From NCBI GenBank assembly GCA_031417915.1, contig JANOWN010000005.1, positions 15,848 to 79,847 on the forward strand: DNA of 64,000 bases. The letters are read 5' to 3'. A program made the position numbers and the translations under genes. Of this stretch, positions 7,058-14,786 are shown piece by piece; within the stretch, counting starts at the first letter, position 1, and every line of letters starts with the position of its first letter. The notes beneath the pieces are model-generated. The model was given only the letters and a program-made list of their open reading frames with translations. It had not been told where the DNA came from and searched no databases. The DNA comes from Methylotenera_A sp031417915. GTDB lineage: Bacteria > Pseudomonadota > Gammaproteobacteria > Burkholderiales > Methylophilaceae.

Positions 7058-9091
7058 GTGTTTGCCACTTTCCCCAATAGTAAATATCAGCTACACCAGC
7101 CGTTTCAGCCTGCTGGCGACCAGCCTGCGGCTATCGAAAAGTTAATTTCTGGCTTAGAAGCTGGCATGCAGTTTCAAACTTTGCTGGGCGTGACGGGAAG
7201 TGGCAAAACTTACACTATGGCCAATGTCATTGCCAGGCTTGGCCGCCCAGCCATTGTGATGGCACCGAATAAAACGTTAGCTGCGCAACTTTACTCAGAA
7301 TTCCGTGAGTTTTTTCCTAATAACTCGGTGGAATATTTTGTGAGTTATTACGATTATTATCAGCCAGAAGCTTATGTTCCGTCGCGTGATTTGTTTATTG
7401 AGAAAGATTCTAGTATCAACGAACACATCGAGCAGATGCGGCTTTCGGCCACCAAAGCCTTATTAGAGCGTGAAGATAGCATTATCGTGGCCTCGGTTTC
7501 AGCGATTTACGGCATTGGCGACCCAGTGGATTATCACAGCATGGTGTTGCACCTGAAGCAGGGCGACAGAATGAGCCAAAAAGACGCTATTTTGCGCTTG
7601 ATTGGTATGCAATATGATCGCAATGATTTTGATTTTAGCCGCGGTAGTTTTAGGGTGCGCGGCGATGTAATTGATATTTTCCCAGCCGAAAATAACGAGA
7701 CGGCGGTGCGCCTTAGTTTGTTTGATGATGAGGTAGAAAGCATCACTTTGTTCGATCCTTTAACAGGACAAATTTTTAATAAAATTCAAAGATTTACAAT
7801 ATATCCTTCAAGTCATTATGTAACATCGCGCGAGACCACAATTAAGGCCGTTGAAAAGATTAAAAAAGAATTAGTTGAACGCGTTGCGCAGTATATAAAA
7901 GAAGGCAAATTGGTCGAGGCGCAGCGTATTGAGCAGCGCACGCGCTTTGACTTGGAGATGCTCAACGAAATTGGCTTTTGCAAGGGCATCGAAAACTATT
8001 CGCGCCATTTATCTGGCCGCAACGCGGGCGAACCGCCGCCGACGCTGATTGATTATTTGCCGCAAGATGCACTGATGATACTCGACGAAAGTCACGTCAC
8101 CGTGCCGCAAATTGGCGCCATGTACAAAGGCGACTGGTCGAGGAAAACAAATCTAGTGGATTACGGCTGGCGCTTGCCATCTGCGTTGGATAATCGCCCG
8201 CTGAAGTTTGAGGAATTTGAGCGTATTATGCGCCAAACCGTGTTTATTTCGGCCACGCCCGCCGAGTACGAAAAAAATCACCAGCAACAAGTGGTGGAGA
8301 TGATTGCGCGGCCGACTGGCTTGATTGACCCAGAAATCACCGTGAAGCCTGCCGACACGCAAGTAGATGATTTACTTGGGGAAATTAAGCTGCGTACAGC
8401 CGTGGGCGAGCGTGTGCTAGCAACCACGCTTACCAAACGCATGGCGGAAGATTTGACCGATTACTTGGCTGAACATGGCGTAAAAGTGCGCTATTTGCAC
8501 TCGGATATTGACACAGTTGAGCGCGTGGAAATTATTCGCGATTTGCGCCTTGGTGAGTTTGATGTGTTAGTTGGCATTAACTTGTTGCGCGAGGGTTTGG
8601 ATATTCCTGAAGTGTCTTTGGTGGCGGTTTTAGATGCGGACAAAGAAGGCTTTTTGCGCTCGGAAAGAAGCTTGATTCAAACTGCAGGCCGCGCCGCGCG
8701 TAACATCAACGGCAAAGTGATTTTTTACGGCAATCGCATCACGCGCAGCATGGGTTTGGCGATTGACGAAACCAATCGCCGCAGAAAAATACAAACAGCG
8801 TTTAACGAAGCTAACGGAATTACGCCAGTGGGCATCACCAAACGCGTAAAAGACATGATTGACGGCGTGTACGACAAAGACGAAGCGCAGCGCGAACGCA
8901 AGGCGGCGCAAGACCAAGCCAAATATGAGAGTTTGAGCGAAAAACAAATTGTGAAAGAAATGAAGCGCTTAGAAAAAGCCATGCACGACGCGGCGAAAAA
9001 CTTGGAGTTTGAGCAAGCGGCAGAATTTAGAGATCAGCTTAAAAAGCTAAGGGTGAAGTTTTTTGGGGCAGAAATGCCTGATTTAGTTTGA
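7058..9091 (+). CDS. uvrB: UvrABC system protein B
   Basis: The damage-verifying helicase-like subunit of nucleotide excision repair, loaded by UvrA and recruiting UvrC. The 677-residue length is normal. Walker A is GVTGSGKT at 44-51. The beta-hairpin region YYDYYQPEAYVPSRDLFIEK follows near 90-110, then DESHV, the helicase motif SDIDTVERVEIIRDLRLGEFDVLVG in part, and QTAGRAARN. The C-terminal UVR domain (about 640-675) binds UvrC. The start is GTG at 7058; no strong Shine-Dalgarno is visible. The DUF2721 gene follows closely and is probably cotranscribed. Confidence 0.97.
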   Translation: MFATFPNSKYQLHQPFQPAGDQPAAIEKLISGLEAGMQFQTLLGVTGSGKTYTMANVIARLGRPAIVMAPNKTLAAQLYSEFREFFPNNSVEYFVSYYDYYQPEAYVPSRDLFIEKDSSINEHIEQMRLSATKALLEREDSIIVASVSAIYGIGDPVDYHSMVLHLKQGDRMSQKDAILRLIGMQYDRNDFDFSRGSFRVRGDVIDIFPAENNETAVRLSLFDDEVESITLFDPLTGQIFNKIQRFTIYPSSHYVTSRETTIKAVEKIKKELVERVAQYIKEGKLVEAQRIEQRTRFDLEMLNEIGFCKGIENYSRHLSGRNAGEPPPTLIDYLPQDALMILDESHVTVPQIGAMYKGDWSRKTNLVDYGWRLPSALDNRPLKFEEFERIMRQTVFISATPAEYEKNHQQQVVEMIARPTGLIDPEITVKPADTQVDDLLGEIKLRTAVGERVLATTLTKRMAEDLTDYLAEHGVKVRYLHSDIDTVERVEIIRDLRLGEFDVLVGINLLREGLDIPEVSLVAVLDADKEGFLRSERSLIQTAGRAARNINGKVIFYGNRITRSMGLAIDETNRRRKIQTAFNEANGITPVGITKRVKDMIDGVYDKDEAQRERKAAQDQAKYESLSEKQIVKEMKRLEKAMHDAAKNLEFEQAAEFRDQLKKLRVKFFGAEMPDLV

Positions 9092-9104
9092 TTTAGGAGT
9101 GAAT

Positions 9105-9575
9105 ATGCAAAGTGTTATTCATAGTGTTACCAGCGCGTCAGAAGTCATTCAGCTCGCCATTGCGCCCGTGTTTTTGCTGATGGGCGTGAGTACGCTATTA
9201 GGGGTGCTCACTGGTCGCTTGGGGCGTTTGGTAGATAGATTTCGCGCGTTGAACGAAAAGTGCGAGTCGCCGCAAGCGCAAGCCGAAAACCCTAGCTGCG
9301 CTAATTACAGCCAAGAGCTGCACATTCTGTCGTGCCGCGCCAATTGGGTGCATTGGGCGATCACCCTAAGCACTTTGTCCTTATTGCTGGTGGCGGTTGT
9401 GATTGGCGCATTGTTTTTAGGCTCCGCCATCCGTTGGGATTCATCATGGCTGGTATCGCTATTATTTATTGCTGCTATGTCGAGTTTAATTATCGGTTTG
9501 GGTTGCTTTTTGCGCGAGATCTACCTTTCTAAACACACGTTTGAGCTGCCAACGCGCAAATCGCGCAAAATATAA
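9105..9575 (+). CDS. DUF2721 membrane protein
   Basis: A 156-residue membrane protein with about three hydrophobic helices (roughly residues 13-36, 82-105 and 109-131) and a basic loop GRLGRLVDRFRAL after the first. This layout matches DUF2721 proteins, whose function is unknown. The ATG at 9105 is preceded by AGGAG (9095-9099) at 5-nt spacing, which favours it over an in-frame GTG at 9099. It starts 13 nt after uvrB and probably shares its mRNA. Confidence 0.8.
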   Translation: MQSVIHSVTSASEVIQLAIAPVFLLMGVSTLLGVLTGRLGRLVDRFRALNEKCESPQAQAENPSCANYSQELHILSCRANWVHWAITLSTLSLLLVAVVIGALFLGSAIRWDSSWLVSLLFIAAMSSLIIGLGCFLREIYLSKHTFELPTRKSRKI

Positions 9576-9581
9576 TTAAAT

Positions 9582-9681
9582 ATATGCTCTGTACCAGTTC
9601 TTGGCATCACCATTCTCGCTAAGTGCTAAAGCACTAATTCGAATGCGAAAGGCGCATGGATATTGGGCGGCAGGGTATATG
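9582..9681. repeat. Split palindromic repeat, ATGGATATT family
   Basis: ATATGCTCTG at 9582-9591 and GGCAGGGTATATG near 9669-9681 are partly complementary. The right half includes GCATGGATATTGG (9654-9666), the core of the elements at 5861 and 42571. About 60 extra bases with two small hairpins separate the halves. It lies in the 320-nt spacer between the DUF2721 gene and rpsF. Confidence 0.5.
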
Positions 9682-9740
9682 TTTTCAATGCGCTAAGACC
9701 GTAAAGGTCTTCGCCATGGAATATATGCGCTAAAGCGCAT
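9622..9740. repeat. Four consecutive small stem-loops with A-rich loops
   Basis: AGTGC-TAAA-GCACT (9622-9635), ATGCG-AAAGG-CGCAT (9643-9657), AAGACC-GTAAA-GGTCTT (9695-9711) and ATGCGC-TAAA-GCGCAT (9725-9740). All have perfect stems and purine-rich loops. None has a T-run, so they do not look like intrinsic terminators. They fill the spacer upstream of the rpsF promoter. Confidence 0.65.
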
Positions 9741-9759
9741 TATTCATATGCGAAAGCGT

Positions 9760-9788
9760 TTGATTAATCAACATTTTTTGACTATAAT
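9760..9788 (+). promoter_or_regulatory. Sigma-70 promoter of the rpsF operon
   Basis: TTGATT (9760-9765), a 17-nt spacer and TATAAT (9783-9788), followed by a GC-rich discriminator CGCG, as expected for a stringently controlled ribosomal operon. The leader to rpsF is about 100 nt. Confidence 0.8.
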
Positions 9789-9795
9789 CGCGTTC

Positions 9796-9890
9796 TTTTA
9801 AACCTTGCCACATTGCAATGCAACTATTTAGTTGCCGCCCAAAACTTTAATTAGTTAAAAGGCTTTGTAGGTGGCTTTAACCATAAGGAA
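9796..9890 (+). promoter_or_regulatory. rpsF leader, possible S6:S18 binding RNA
   Basis: The leader before rpsF contains a GTTGCCGCCC stretch near 9829-9842 next to complementary segments (GCAACTATTTAGTTGC). Many bacteria have an rpsF leader motif with a bulged CCG bound by the S6:S18 complex. The CCG and a possible stem are present, but I could not verify the fold. Confidence 0.3.
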
Positions 9891-9895
9891 ATGTC

Positions 9896-10300
9896 ATGCG
9901 ACATTATGAAGTAGTTTTTATCGTTCATCCGGACCAAAGTGAGCAAGTGCCCGCGATGATTGAGCGCTATCGCGCTATGATTACCGCTAGCGGCGGTGCT
10001 ATGCACCGTTTAGAAGATTGGGGCCGTCGTCAGCTGGCTTATCCAATTCAAAAAATCCACAAAGCGCATTACGTTTTAATGAACATCGAGTGCGATCAAG
10101 CGACACTTGATGAATTAGAGCACGGCTTTAAATTTAACGATGCGGTGATTCGTCATTTAACCATGGGCACTAAAATTGCTGCAGTTGCACCTAGCCCAAT
10201 GATGAAAGAAGAAAAATCACGTAACGTGATTAATCGCGATGAAGCGCCAGTTGCAGCACCAATAGCAACACCTGCAGTCGTTGCTGAGGTGGAAGCATAA
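9896..10300 (+). CDS. rpsF: 30S ribosomal protein bS6
   Basis: A small-subunit protein that pairs with bS18 on the central domain of 16S rRNA. The 134 residues begin MRHYEVVFIVHPDQSEQV, as in the family, and contain EDWGRRQLAYPIQK and the conserved MNIEC. The C-terminal tail is alanine/proline/valine-rich, as in many betaproteobacterial versions. The start has AAGGAAATGTC just upstream. It is first in the rpsF-priB-rpsR-rplI operon. Confidence 0.97.
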   Translation: MRHYEVVFIVHPDQSEQVPAMIERYRAMITASGGAMHRLEDWGRRQLAYPIQKIHKAHYVLMNIECDQATLDELEHGFKFNDAVIRHLTMGTKIAAVAPSPMMKEEKSRNVINRDEAPVAAPIATPAVVAEVEA

Positions 10301-10303
10301 GAG

Positions 10304-10591
10304 TTGAATGATTTGACGCTGAGTGGCGTAGTGATTAGCTTAGAGCCAATACGCTACACACCAGCAGGCATACCGTTGTTAAGTTTTGTGTTGCAACATG
10401 CTTCGGAACAAATTGAAGCAGGTTTAAAAAGAAAAGTGGAATGTGAAGTAAATGCGGTTATTTTAGGTGACCTTGCAAAACAAAACATTCAGCTTGGTTC
10501 GGCAATAAGAGCCAAAGGTTTTTTAGCCAAACGTAGCGCAAAAAGTACACAATTGGTCTTACATATTGAGAAGTTAGAACTAATTAAATAA
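10304..10591 (+). CDS. priB: Primosomal replication protein N (PriB)
   Basis: A 95-residue OB-fold single-strand DNA-binding protein that bridges PriA and DnaT in replication restart. The sequence shows LSGVVISLEPIRYTPAGIP and a central VECEVNAVILGDLA, both typical of PriB. The start is TTG at 10304, only 3 nt after the rpsF stop, which implies translational coupling. Its place between rpsF and rpsR is characteristic of beta- and gammaproteobacteria. Confidence 0.93.
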   Translation: MNDLTLSGVVISLEPIRYTPAGIPLLSFVLQHASEQIEAGLKRKVECEVNAVILGDLAKQNIQLGSAIRAKGFLAKRSAKSTQLVLHIEKLELIK

Positions 10592-10613
10592 TTGAAAGCT
10601 TAGGAGTTACACC

Positions 10614-10847
10614 ATGGCAAGAGAAATGTACAAACGCCGCCGTTACTGCCGTTTTTCAGCAGAAGGCATTAAAGAAGTAGATTACAAGGATGTAGATTTG
10701 TTGAAAGATTTCATCAGCGAAAACGCAAAAATTATCCCAGCCCGTATGACTGGCACCAAAGCCAAATATCAACGCCAATTAACGACAGCGGTAAAACGCG
10801 CGCGCTTTTTGGCCTTGTTACCATACACCGACAAACACCCAGGCTAA
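10614..10847 (+). CDS. rpsR: 30S ribosomal protein bS18
   Basis: A 77-residue basic protein with KRRRYCRFSAEGIKEVDYKD at the N-terminus and RMTGTKAKYQRQL in the RNA-binding centre, as in bS18. It forms a dimer with bS6 on the platform of the small subunit. A TAGGAG lies upstream of the ATG. Confidence 0.97.
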   Translation: MAREMYKRRRYCRFSAEGIKEVDYKDVDLLKDFISENAKIIPARMTGTKAKYQRQLTTAVKRARFLALLPYTDKHPG

Positions 10848-10858
10848 GGAGAGATAAT

Positions 10859-11308
10859 ATGCAAGTAATTTTATTAGAAAAGGTCGCAAACCTAGGCGTG
10901 TTGGGCGATATCGTTAAAGTAAAAGACGGTTTTGGCCGTAATTTTTTAATTCCACAAGGTAAGGCAAAACGCGCATCAGAAGCCAACAAAGCTGAATTTG
11001 CCGCACGTCGTGCTGAACTAGAAAAACAACAGGCTGATATTTTAACTGCGGCTACCGCACGCGGTGCAAAATTGGCTGCCTATGTATTAACCGTTACACA
11101 AAAAGCGGGTGTAGATGGTCGTTTATTTGGCTCTGTGACTAATGGCGATATTGCTGAAGGCCTTGTGGCTGCTGGCTTTGAGGTTGTAAAATCAGAAGTA
11201 CGTATGCCTACTGGCCCACTAAAAACGATTGGCGACCATGCTGTTTCAGTCGCGTTGCATCATGATATTGTGGTGGATATTACAGTGACTGTTACACCAG
11301 AAGCTTAA
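10859..11308 (+). CDS. rplI: 50S ribosomal protein bL9
   Basis: A 149-residue large-subunit protein with the two-domain bL9 layout: N-terminal MQVILLEKVANLGVLGD with GFGRNFLIPQGKA, a long central helix (about 40-75), and a C-terminal domain with GRLFGSVTNGDIAE. It binds domain V of 23S rRNA near the L1 stalk. AGGAGAG precedes the ATG, and an intrinsic terminator follows, closing the operon. Confidence 0.97.
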   Translation: MQVILLEKVANLGVLGDIVKVKDGFGRNFLIPQGKAKRASEANKAEFAARRAELEKQQADILTAATARGAKLAAYVLTVTQKAGVDGRLFGSVTNGDIAEGLVAAGFEVVKSEVRMPTGPLKTIGDHAVSVALHHDIVVDITVTVTPEA

Positions 11309-11324
11309 GTTTTATTGTAAGTTT

Positions 11325-11351
11325 AAAAAGGCGACTTAGGTCGCCTTTTTT
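11325..11351 (+). terminator. Intrinsic terminator after rplI
   Basis: AAAAAGGCGAC-TTAG-GTCGCCTTTTTT: an 11-bp stem, a 4-nt loop and a T-run. It ends the ribosomal operon just before dnaB. Confidence 0.92.
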
Positions 11352-11387
11352 ATTGCTAATTTTTAATAAGCCGCGCTTTTTATTGGG

Positions 11388-11393
11388 TATAAT
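11388..11393 (+). promoter_or_regulatory. -10 element immediately before dnaB
   Basis: A perfect TATAAT ends 6 nt before the dnaB ATG at 11400, so a normal start site would fall at or next to the A of the ATG. No clear -35 is found at 16-18 nt and no Shine-Dalgarno precedes the ATG. Confidence 0.5.
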
Positions 11394-11399
11394 TTGGCC

Positions 11400-12782
11400 A
11401 TGGCCGATGATCAATTAGACGCACTTAAACTTCCTCCACATTCTATCGAGGCCGAGCAATCGGTGATTGGCGGTTTGTTGCTTGAAAACGAGGCGTTGGA
11501 CAAAGTCGCCGATATTTTAAGCGCACAAGATTTTTATCAGCACGATCATAAAACCATATTCCAGCACATTGGCAAGCTGATTGAGCACAATCGCCCAGCT
11601 GATATTGTTACGGTGGCAGAATCGCTGGAAAGCACGGCGGAGTTATCGCAAGTGGGCGGCATTGCCTATTTGGGCGCGCTGGCGCAAAACACGCCGACTG
11701 CCGCGAATATTCGCCGCTACGCCGAAATCGTGCGCGAGCGGGCCATTATGCGAAAGCTGGTGGTAGTGGGTAGCGGTATCGCCGAAAGCGCCTACAGCCC
11801 CAACGGGCGCGATGCGCAGCAGTTATTGGATGAGGCTGAATCGAAGATTTTCCAAATTGCCGAAGGCGGGCAACGTAGTGGGCAAGGCTTTCAAGATATT
11901 AAAGTGTTATTGCCACAAGTGGCAGAGCGCATCGACATGCTGTTTTCGCGCGACAATCCGAGTGATGTCACGGGCATTCCGACAGGTTTTAGCGATTTAG
12001 ATAGCATGACTTCTGGTTTCCAAGGTGGTGATTTAATCATCGTAGCGGGGCGGCCTTCGATGGGTAAAACCGCGTTTTCGCTCAATATTGCCGAAAATGT
12101 AGCCTTGGATACAGGCTTGCCAGTGGCGGTGTTCTCGATGGAAATGGCCTCAACCCAGCTTGCCATGCGGATGATAGGCTCGGTAGGGCGCTTAGATCAG
12201 CATCGTATGCGTACTGGGCGGCTTGAGGATGAGGATTGGGAAAAGCTCACCACTGCGCTTGGCAAGCTGAACGAAGCGCCGATTTTTATTGATGAAGGCG
12301 CGGCGCTAAGCAGTTTTGATGTACGCGCGCGGGCGAGACGCTTGCATCGCCAAACGGGTAAATTAGGTTTAATTGTTGTGGATTACTTGCAATTAATGTC
12401 AGCTCCTGCTGGGAGACAAGGCGAAAATCGCGCCACGGAAATTTCTGAAATTTCACGTTCATTAAAAGCATTAGCAAAAGAGCTGGATGTGCCTGTTGTC
12501 GCGCTTTCTCAGCTTAATCGATCGGTGGAACAACGCCCAGACAAGCGCCCAGTCATGAGCGATTTGCGTGAATCGGGGGCGATTGAGCAAGATGCCGATT
12601 TGATACTATTTATCTATCGCGATGAAGTCTATAACCCCGATAGCCCCGATAAAGGCACGGCCGAAATCATCATCGGCAAGCAGCGTAACGGCCCGATTGG
12701 GCGCGTAAAACTCACGTTTATTGGTGAGCATACACGTTTTGAGAATTACGCCAATGCGGGCTACATGCCAGACAATTACTAG
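11400..12782 (+). CDS. dnaB: Replicative DNA helicase DnaB
   Basis: The hexameric 5'-3' helicase at the replication fork. The N-terminal domain (LPPHSIEAEQSVIGGLLLEN) binds primase. The RecA-like domain has Walker A GRPSMGKT, Walker B-like LIVVDYLQLM, and the SRSLKALAKELDVPV and LRESGAIEQDAD motifs. No intein interrupts it. The length of about 460 residues is normal. The ATG at 11400 is preferred over an in-frame TTG two codons upstream. The TATAAT directly before it suggests a leaderless or very short-leader transcript. Confidence 0.97.
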   Translation: MADDQLDALKLPPHSIEAEQSVIGGLLLENEALDKVADILSAQDFYQHDHKTIFQHIGKLIEHNRPADIVTVAESLESTAELSQVGGIAYLGALAQNTPTAANIRRYAEIVRERAIMRKLVVVGSGIAESAYSPNGRDAQQLLDEAESKIFQIAEGGQRSGQGFQDIKVLLPQVAERIDMLFSRDNPSDVTGIPTGFSDLDSMTSGFQGGDLIIVAGRPSMGKTAFSLNIAENVALDTGLPVAVFSMEMASTQLAMRMIGSVGRLDQHRMRTGRLEDEDWEKLTTALGKLNEAPIFIDEGAALSSFDVRARARRLHRQTGKLGLIVVDYLQLMSAPAGRQGENRATEISEISRSLKALAKELDVPVVALSQLNRSVEQRPDKRPVMSDLRESGAIEQDADLILFIYRDEVYNPDSPDKGTAEIIIGKQRNGPIGRVKLTFIGEHTRFENYANAGYMPDNY

Positions 12783-12799
12783 CCAATATTTAATAACAC

Positions 12800-14173
12800 G
12801 TGGCAAAAGCTAAAACCATCTACAGCTGCACAGAATGCGGCGCCAGCGAGCCGAAATGGCAAGGCCAATGCCCAAGTTGCATGAGCTGGAATACTTTGGT
12901 GGAAAGTATCGAAGAATCTAGCACTTCAACCAACCGTTACGCCAATAAATTTGAAGGTTTAGCGGCATCTAGCCAATTACAAAAATTAAGCAGCATCAAA
13001 GCGGCTGATATTGAGCGCACACCCACTGGCATTAGCGAGTTCGATCGTGTACTGGGTGGCGGCCTAGTAGAAGGCGGCGTGGTGTTGATTGGCGGCGACC
13101 CGGGCATTGGAAAATCGACGCTTTTGTTGCAAGTGCTGTGTCATTTAGGTAAAAATTCTCAAGCCATTTATGTGAGCGGCGAAGAGTCGCCGCAACAAAT
13201 TGCCATGCGCGCTAAGCGCTTAGGCTTGGATGCGAGCAATGTTGAGCTATTGGCGGAAATTAACCTTGAGAAAATTCTTGCTACATTACAAACGCATAAA
13301 CCCAATATTGCGGTGATTGATTCGATTCAAACGGTATATTCTGAGGCGCTGCAATCTGCGCCAGGCTCTGTTGCGCAAGTGCGAGAATGCTCGGCGCAAT
13401 TAACGCGGCTGGCCAAGCAGCTTGGCATTACCGTGATTTTGGTTGGGCATGTCACCAAAGAAGGCACGCTAGCAGGGCCGCGGGTGCTAGAGCATATTGT
13501 CGATACGGTGTTGTATTTTGAAGGTGATCATAATTCCAGTTTTCGCCTGATTCGCGCGTTTAAAAATCGTTTTGGCGCTGTGAATGAGTTGGGTGTGTTC
13601 GCCATGACTGAACACGGTCTGCGCGAGGTTTCTAATCCATCGGCCTTGTTTCTATCGCATCACGAAAGCCAAGTGGCGGGCAGTTGTATTACCGTGACCA
13701 TGGAAGGCACGCGGCCATTGCTGATTGAAATTCAAGCTTTGGTGGATGAAAGCCATGCGCCGAATGCAAAACGACTGGCGACAGGCCTTGAACAGAACCG
13801 CTTGGCCATGTTATTAGCGGTGTTAAATCGCCATGCAGGCATTCCGTGTTTTGATCAAGATGTGTTCATAAACGCCGTCGGTGGTGTAAAAATTGCTGAG
13901 CCAGCGGTAGATTTAGCAGTGATACTATCAATATTTTCTTCTTTAAAAAACAAACCATTACAAGATAAACTTATAGTGTTTGGTGAAGTAGGTTTGGCGG
14001 GCGAAGTGCGCCCAGTACAAGGCGGGCAAATGCGTCTAAAAGAAGCGGCAAAATTAGGTTTTACCAAAGCCATTGTACCAAAAGCGAATGCACCAAAAGC
14101 GAAGATCGCAGGGCTAGAAGTGATTGCGGTAGAGCGATTAGAGCAAGCATTAAATCATTTTAGAAACAGTTGA
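12800..14173 (+). CDS. radA: DNA repair protein RadA
   Basis: A RecA-related ATPase that drives branch migration during recombination. Its zinc finger has Cys10, Cys13, Cys24 and Cys27. Walker A is GGDPGIGKST at 98-107, and the RadA-specific KNRFG motif is near 255. The C-terminal third is a Lon-protease-like domain (VFGEVGLAGEVRPV). The 457-residue length is normal. The start is GTG at 12800, 17 nt after dnaB, so the two are probably cotranscribed. Confidence 0.96.
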   Translation: MAKAKTIYSCTECGASEPKWQGQCPSCMSWNTLVESIEESSTSTNRYANKFEGLAASSQLQKLSSIKAADIERTPTGISEFDRVLGGGLVEGGVVLIGGDPGIGKSTLLLQVLCHLGKNSQAIYVSGEESPQQIAMRAKRLGLDASNVELLAEINLEKILATLQTHKPNIAVIDSIQTVYSEALQSAPGSVAQVRECSAQLTRLAKQLGITVILVGHVTKEGTLAGPRVLEHIVDTVLYFEGDHNSSFRLIRAFKNRFGAVNELGVFAMTEHGLREVSNPSALFLSHHESQVAGSCITVTMEGTRPLLIEIQALVDESHAPNAKRLATGLEQNRLAMLLAVLNRHAGIPCFDQDVFINAVGGVKIAEPAVDLAVILSIFSSLKNKPLQDKLIVFGEVGLAGEVRPVQGGQMRLKEAAKLGFTKAIVPKANAPKAKIAGLEVIAVERLEQALNHFRNS

Positions 14174-14182
14174 GTATTTAAT

Positions 14183-14770
14183 ATGCAAACAAAAAAACAC
14201 TTAGATATTGGTTGTGGTTATAAACCTAGGAATCCTTACCAGTGCTCGCTTTTAGCTGGAATTGATTTATATAAGTCTGAAAAACTATCAGCAGATGTGG
14301 AATTTAAAATGGCAAATTTGAGCATTGATTCGATACCTTTTGCGGATAATTCGTTCGATTCCATTTCTGCTTTTGATGTAATCGAACATATCCCAAGAAT
14401 TTTGCAAACTGCGGAAAATGGCACATGTTTTCCATTTATTAATTTGATGAATGAGATTTTTAGAGTGTTAAAGCCAGGTGGTAGGTTTTATGCGCTTACG
14501 CCCGCGTTTCCTAGTGCCGAGGTTTTTCAAGATCCAACGCATGTTAATATTATTACCAATAAAACTCATAAATATTTCTCTGGAAAAAAGCCATATGCAA
14601 GGGCTTATGGCTTTTATGGCAATTTTGAAGTGACTCGAGTCAAATGGATGCATCCTAAAAATGCGAACACGGCAGATTGGAATGCAAGGAAAACCTTGCG
14701 CATGCTTTATAAATGGCTATGCTTTAAAAAAAGAACCCATTTGTTGTGGGAGTTTGAAGCTAAAAAGTAG
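14183..14770 (+). CDS. SAM-dependent methyltransferase
   Basis: A 195-residue class I methyltransferase. SAM-binding motif I is LDIGCG at residues 7-12. An FDSISAFDVIEHI motif lies at 58-70 and a FRVLKPGGRF post-motif at 93-102. The substrate is unknown; similar methyltransferase-11-type proteins are often linked to cell-surface polysaccharide or lipid modification. It begins 9 nt after radA and is more AT-rich than radA, without a clear Shine-Dalgarno. It converges with hpnE. Confidence 0.8.
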   Translation: MQTKKHLDIGCGYKPRNPYQCSLLAGIDLYKSEKLSADVEFKMANLSIDSIPFADNSFDSISAFDVIEHIPRILQTAENGTCFPFINLMNEIFRVLKPGGRFYALTPAFPSAEVFQDPTHVNIITNKTHKYFSGKKPYARAYGFYGNFEVTRVKWMHPKNANTADWNARKTLRMLYKWLCFKKRTHLLWEFEAKK

Positions 14771-14786
14771 TATGCGCTAATGCGTC

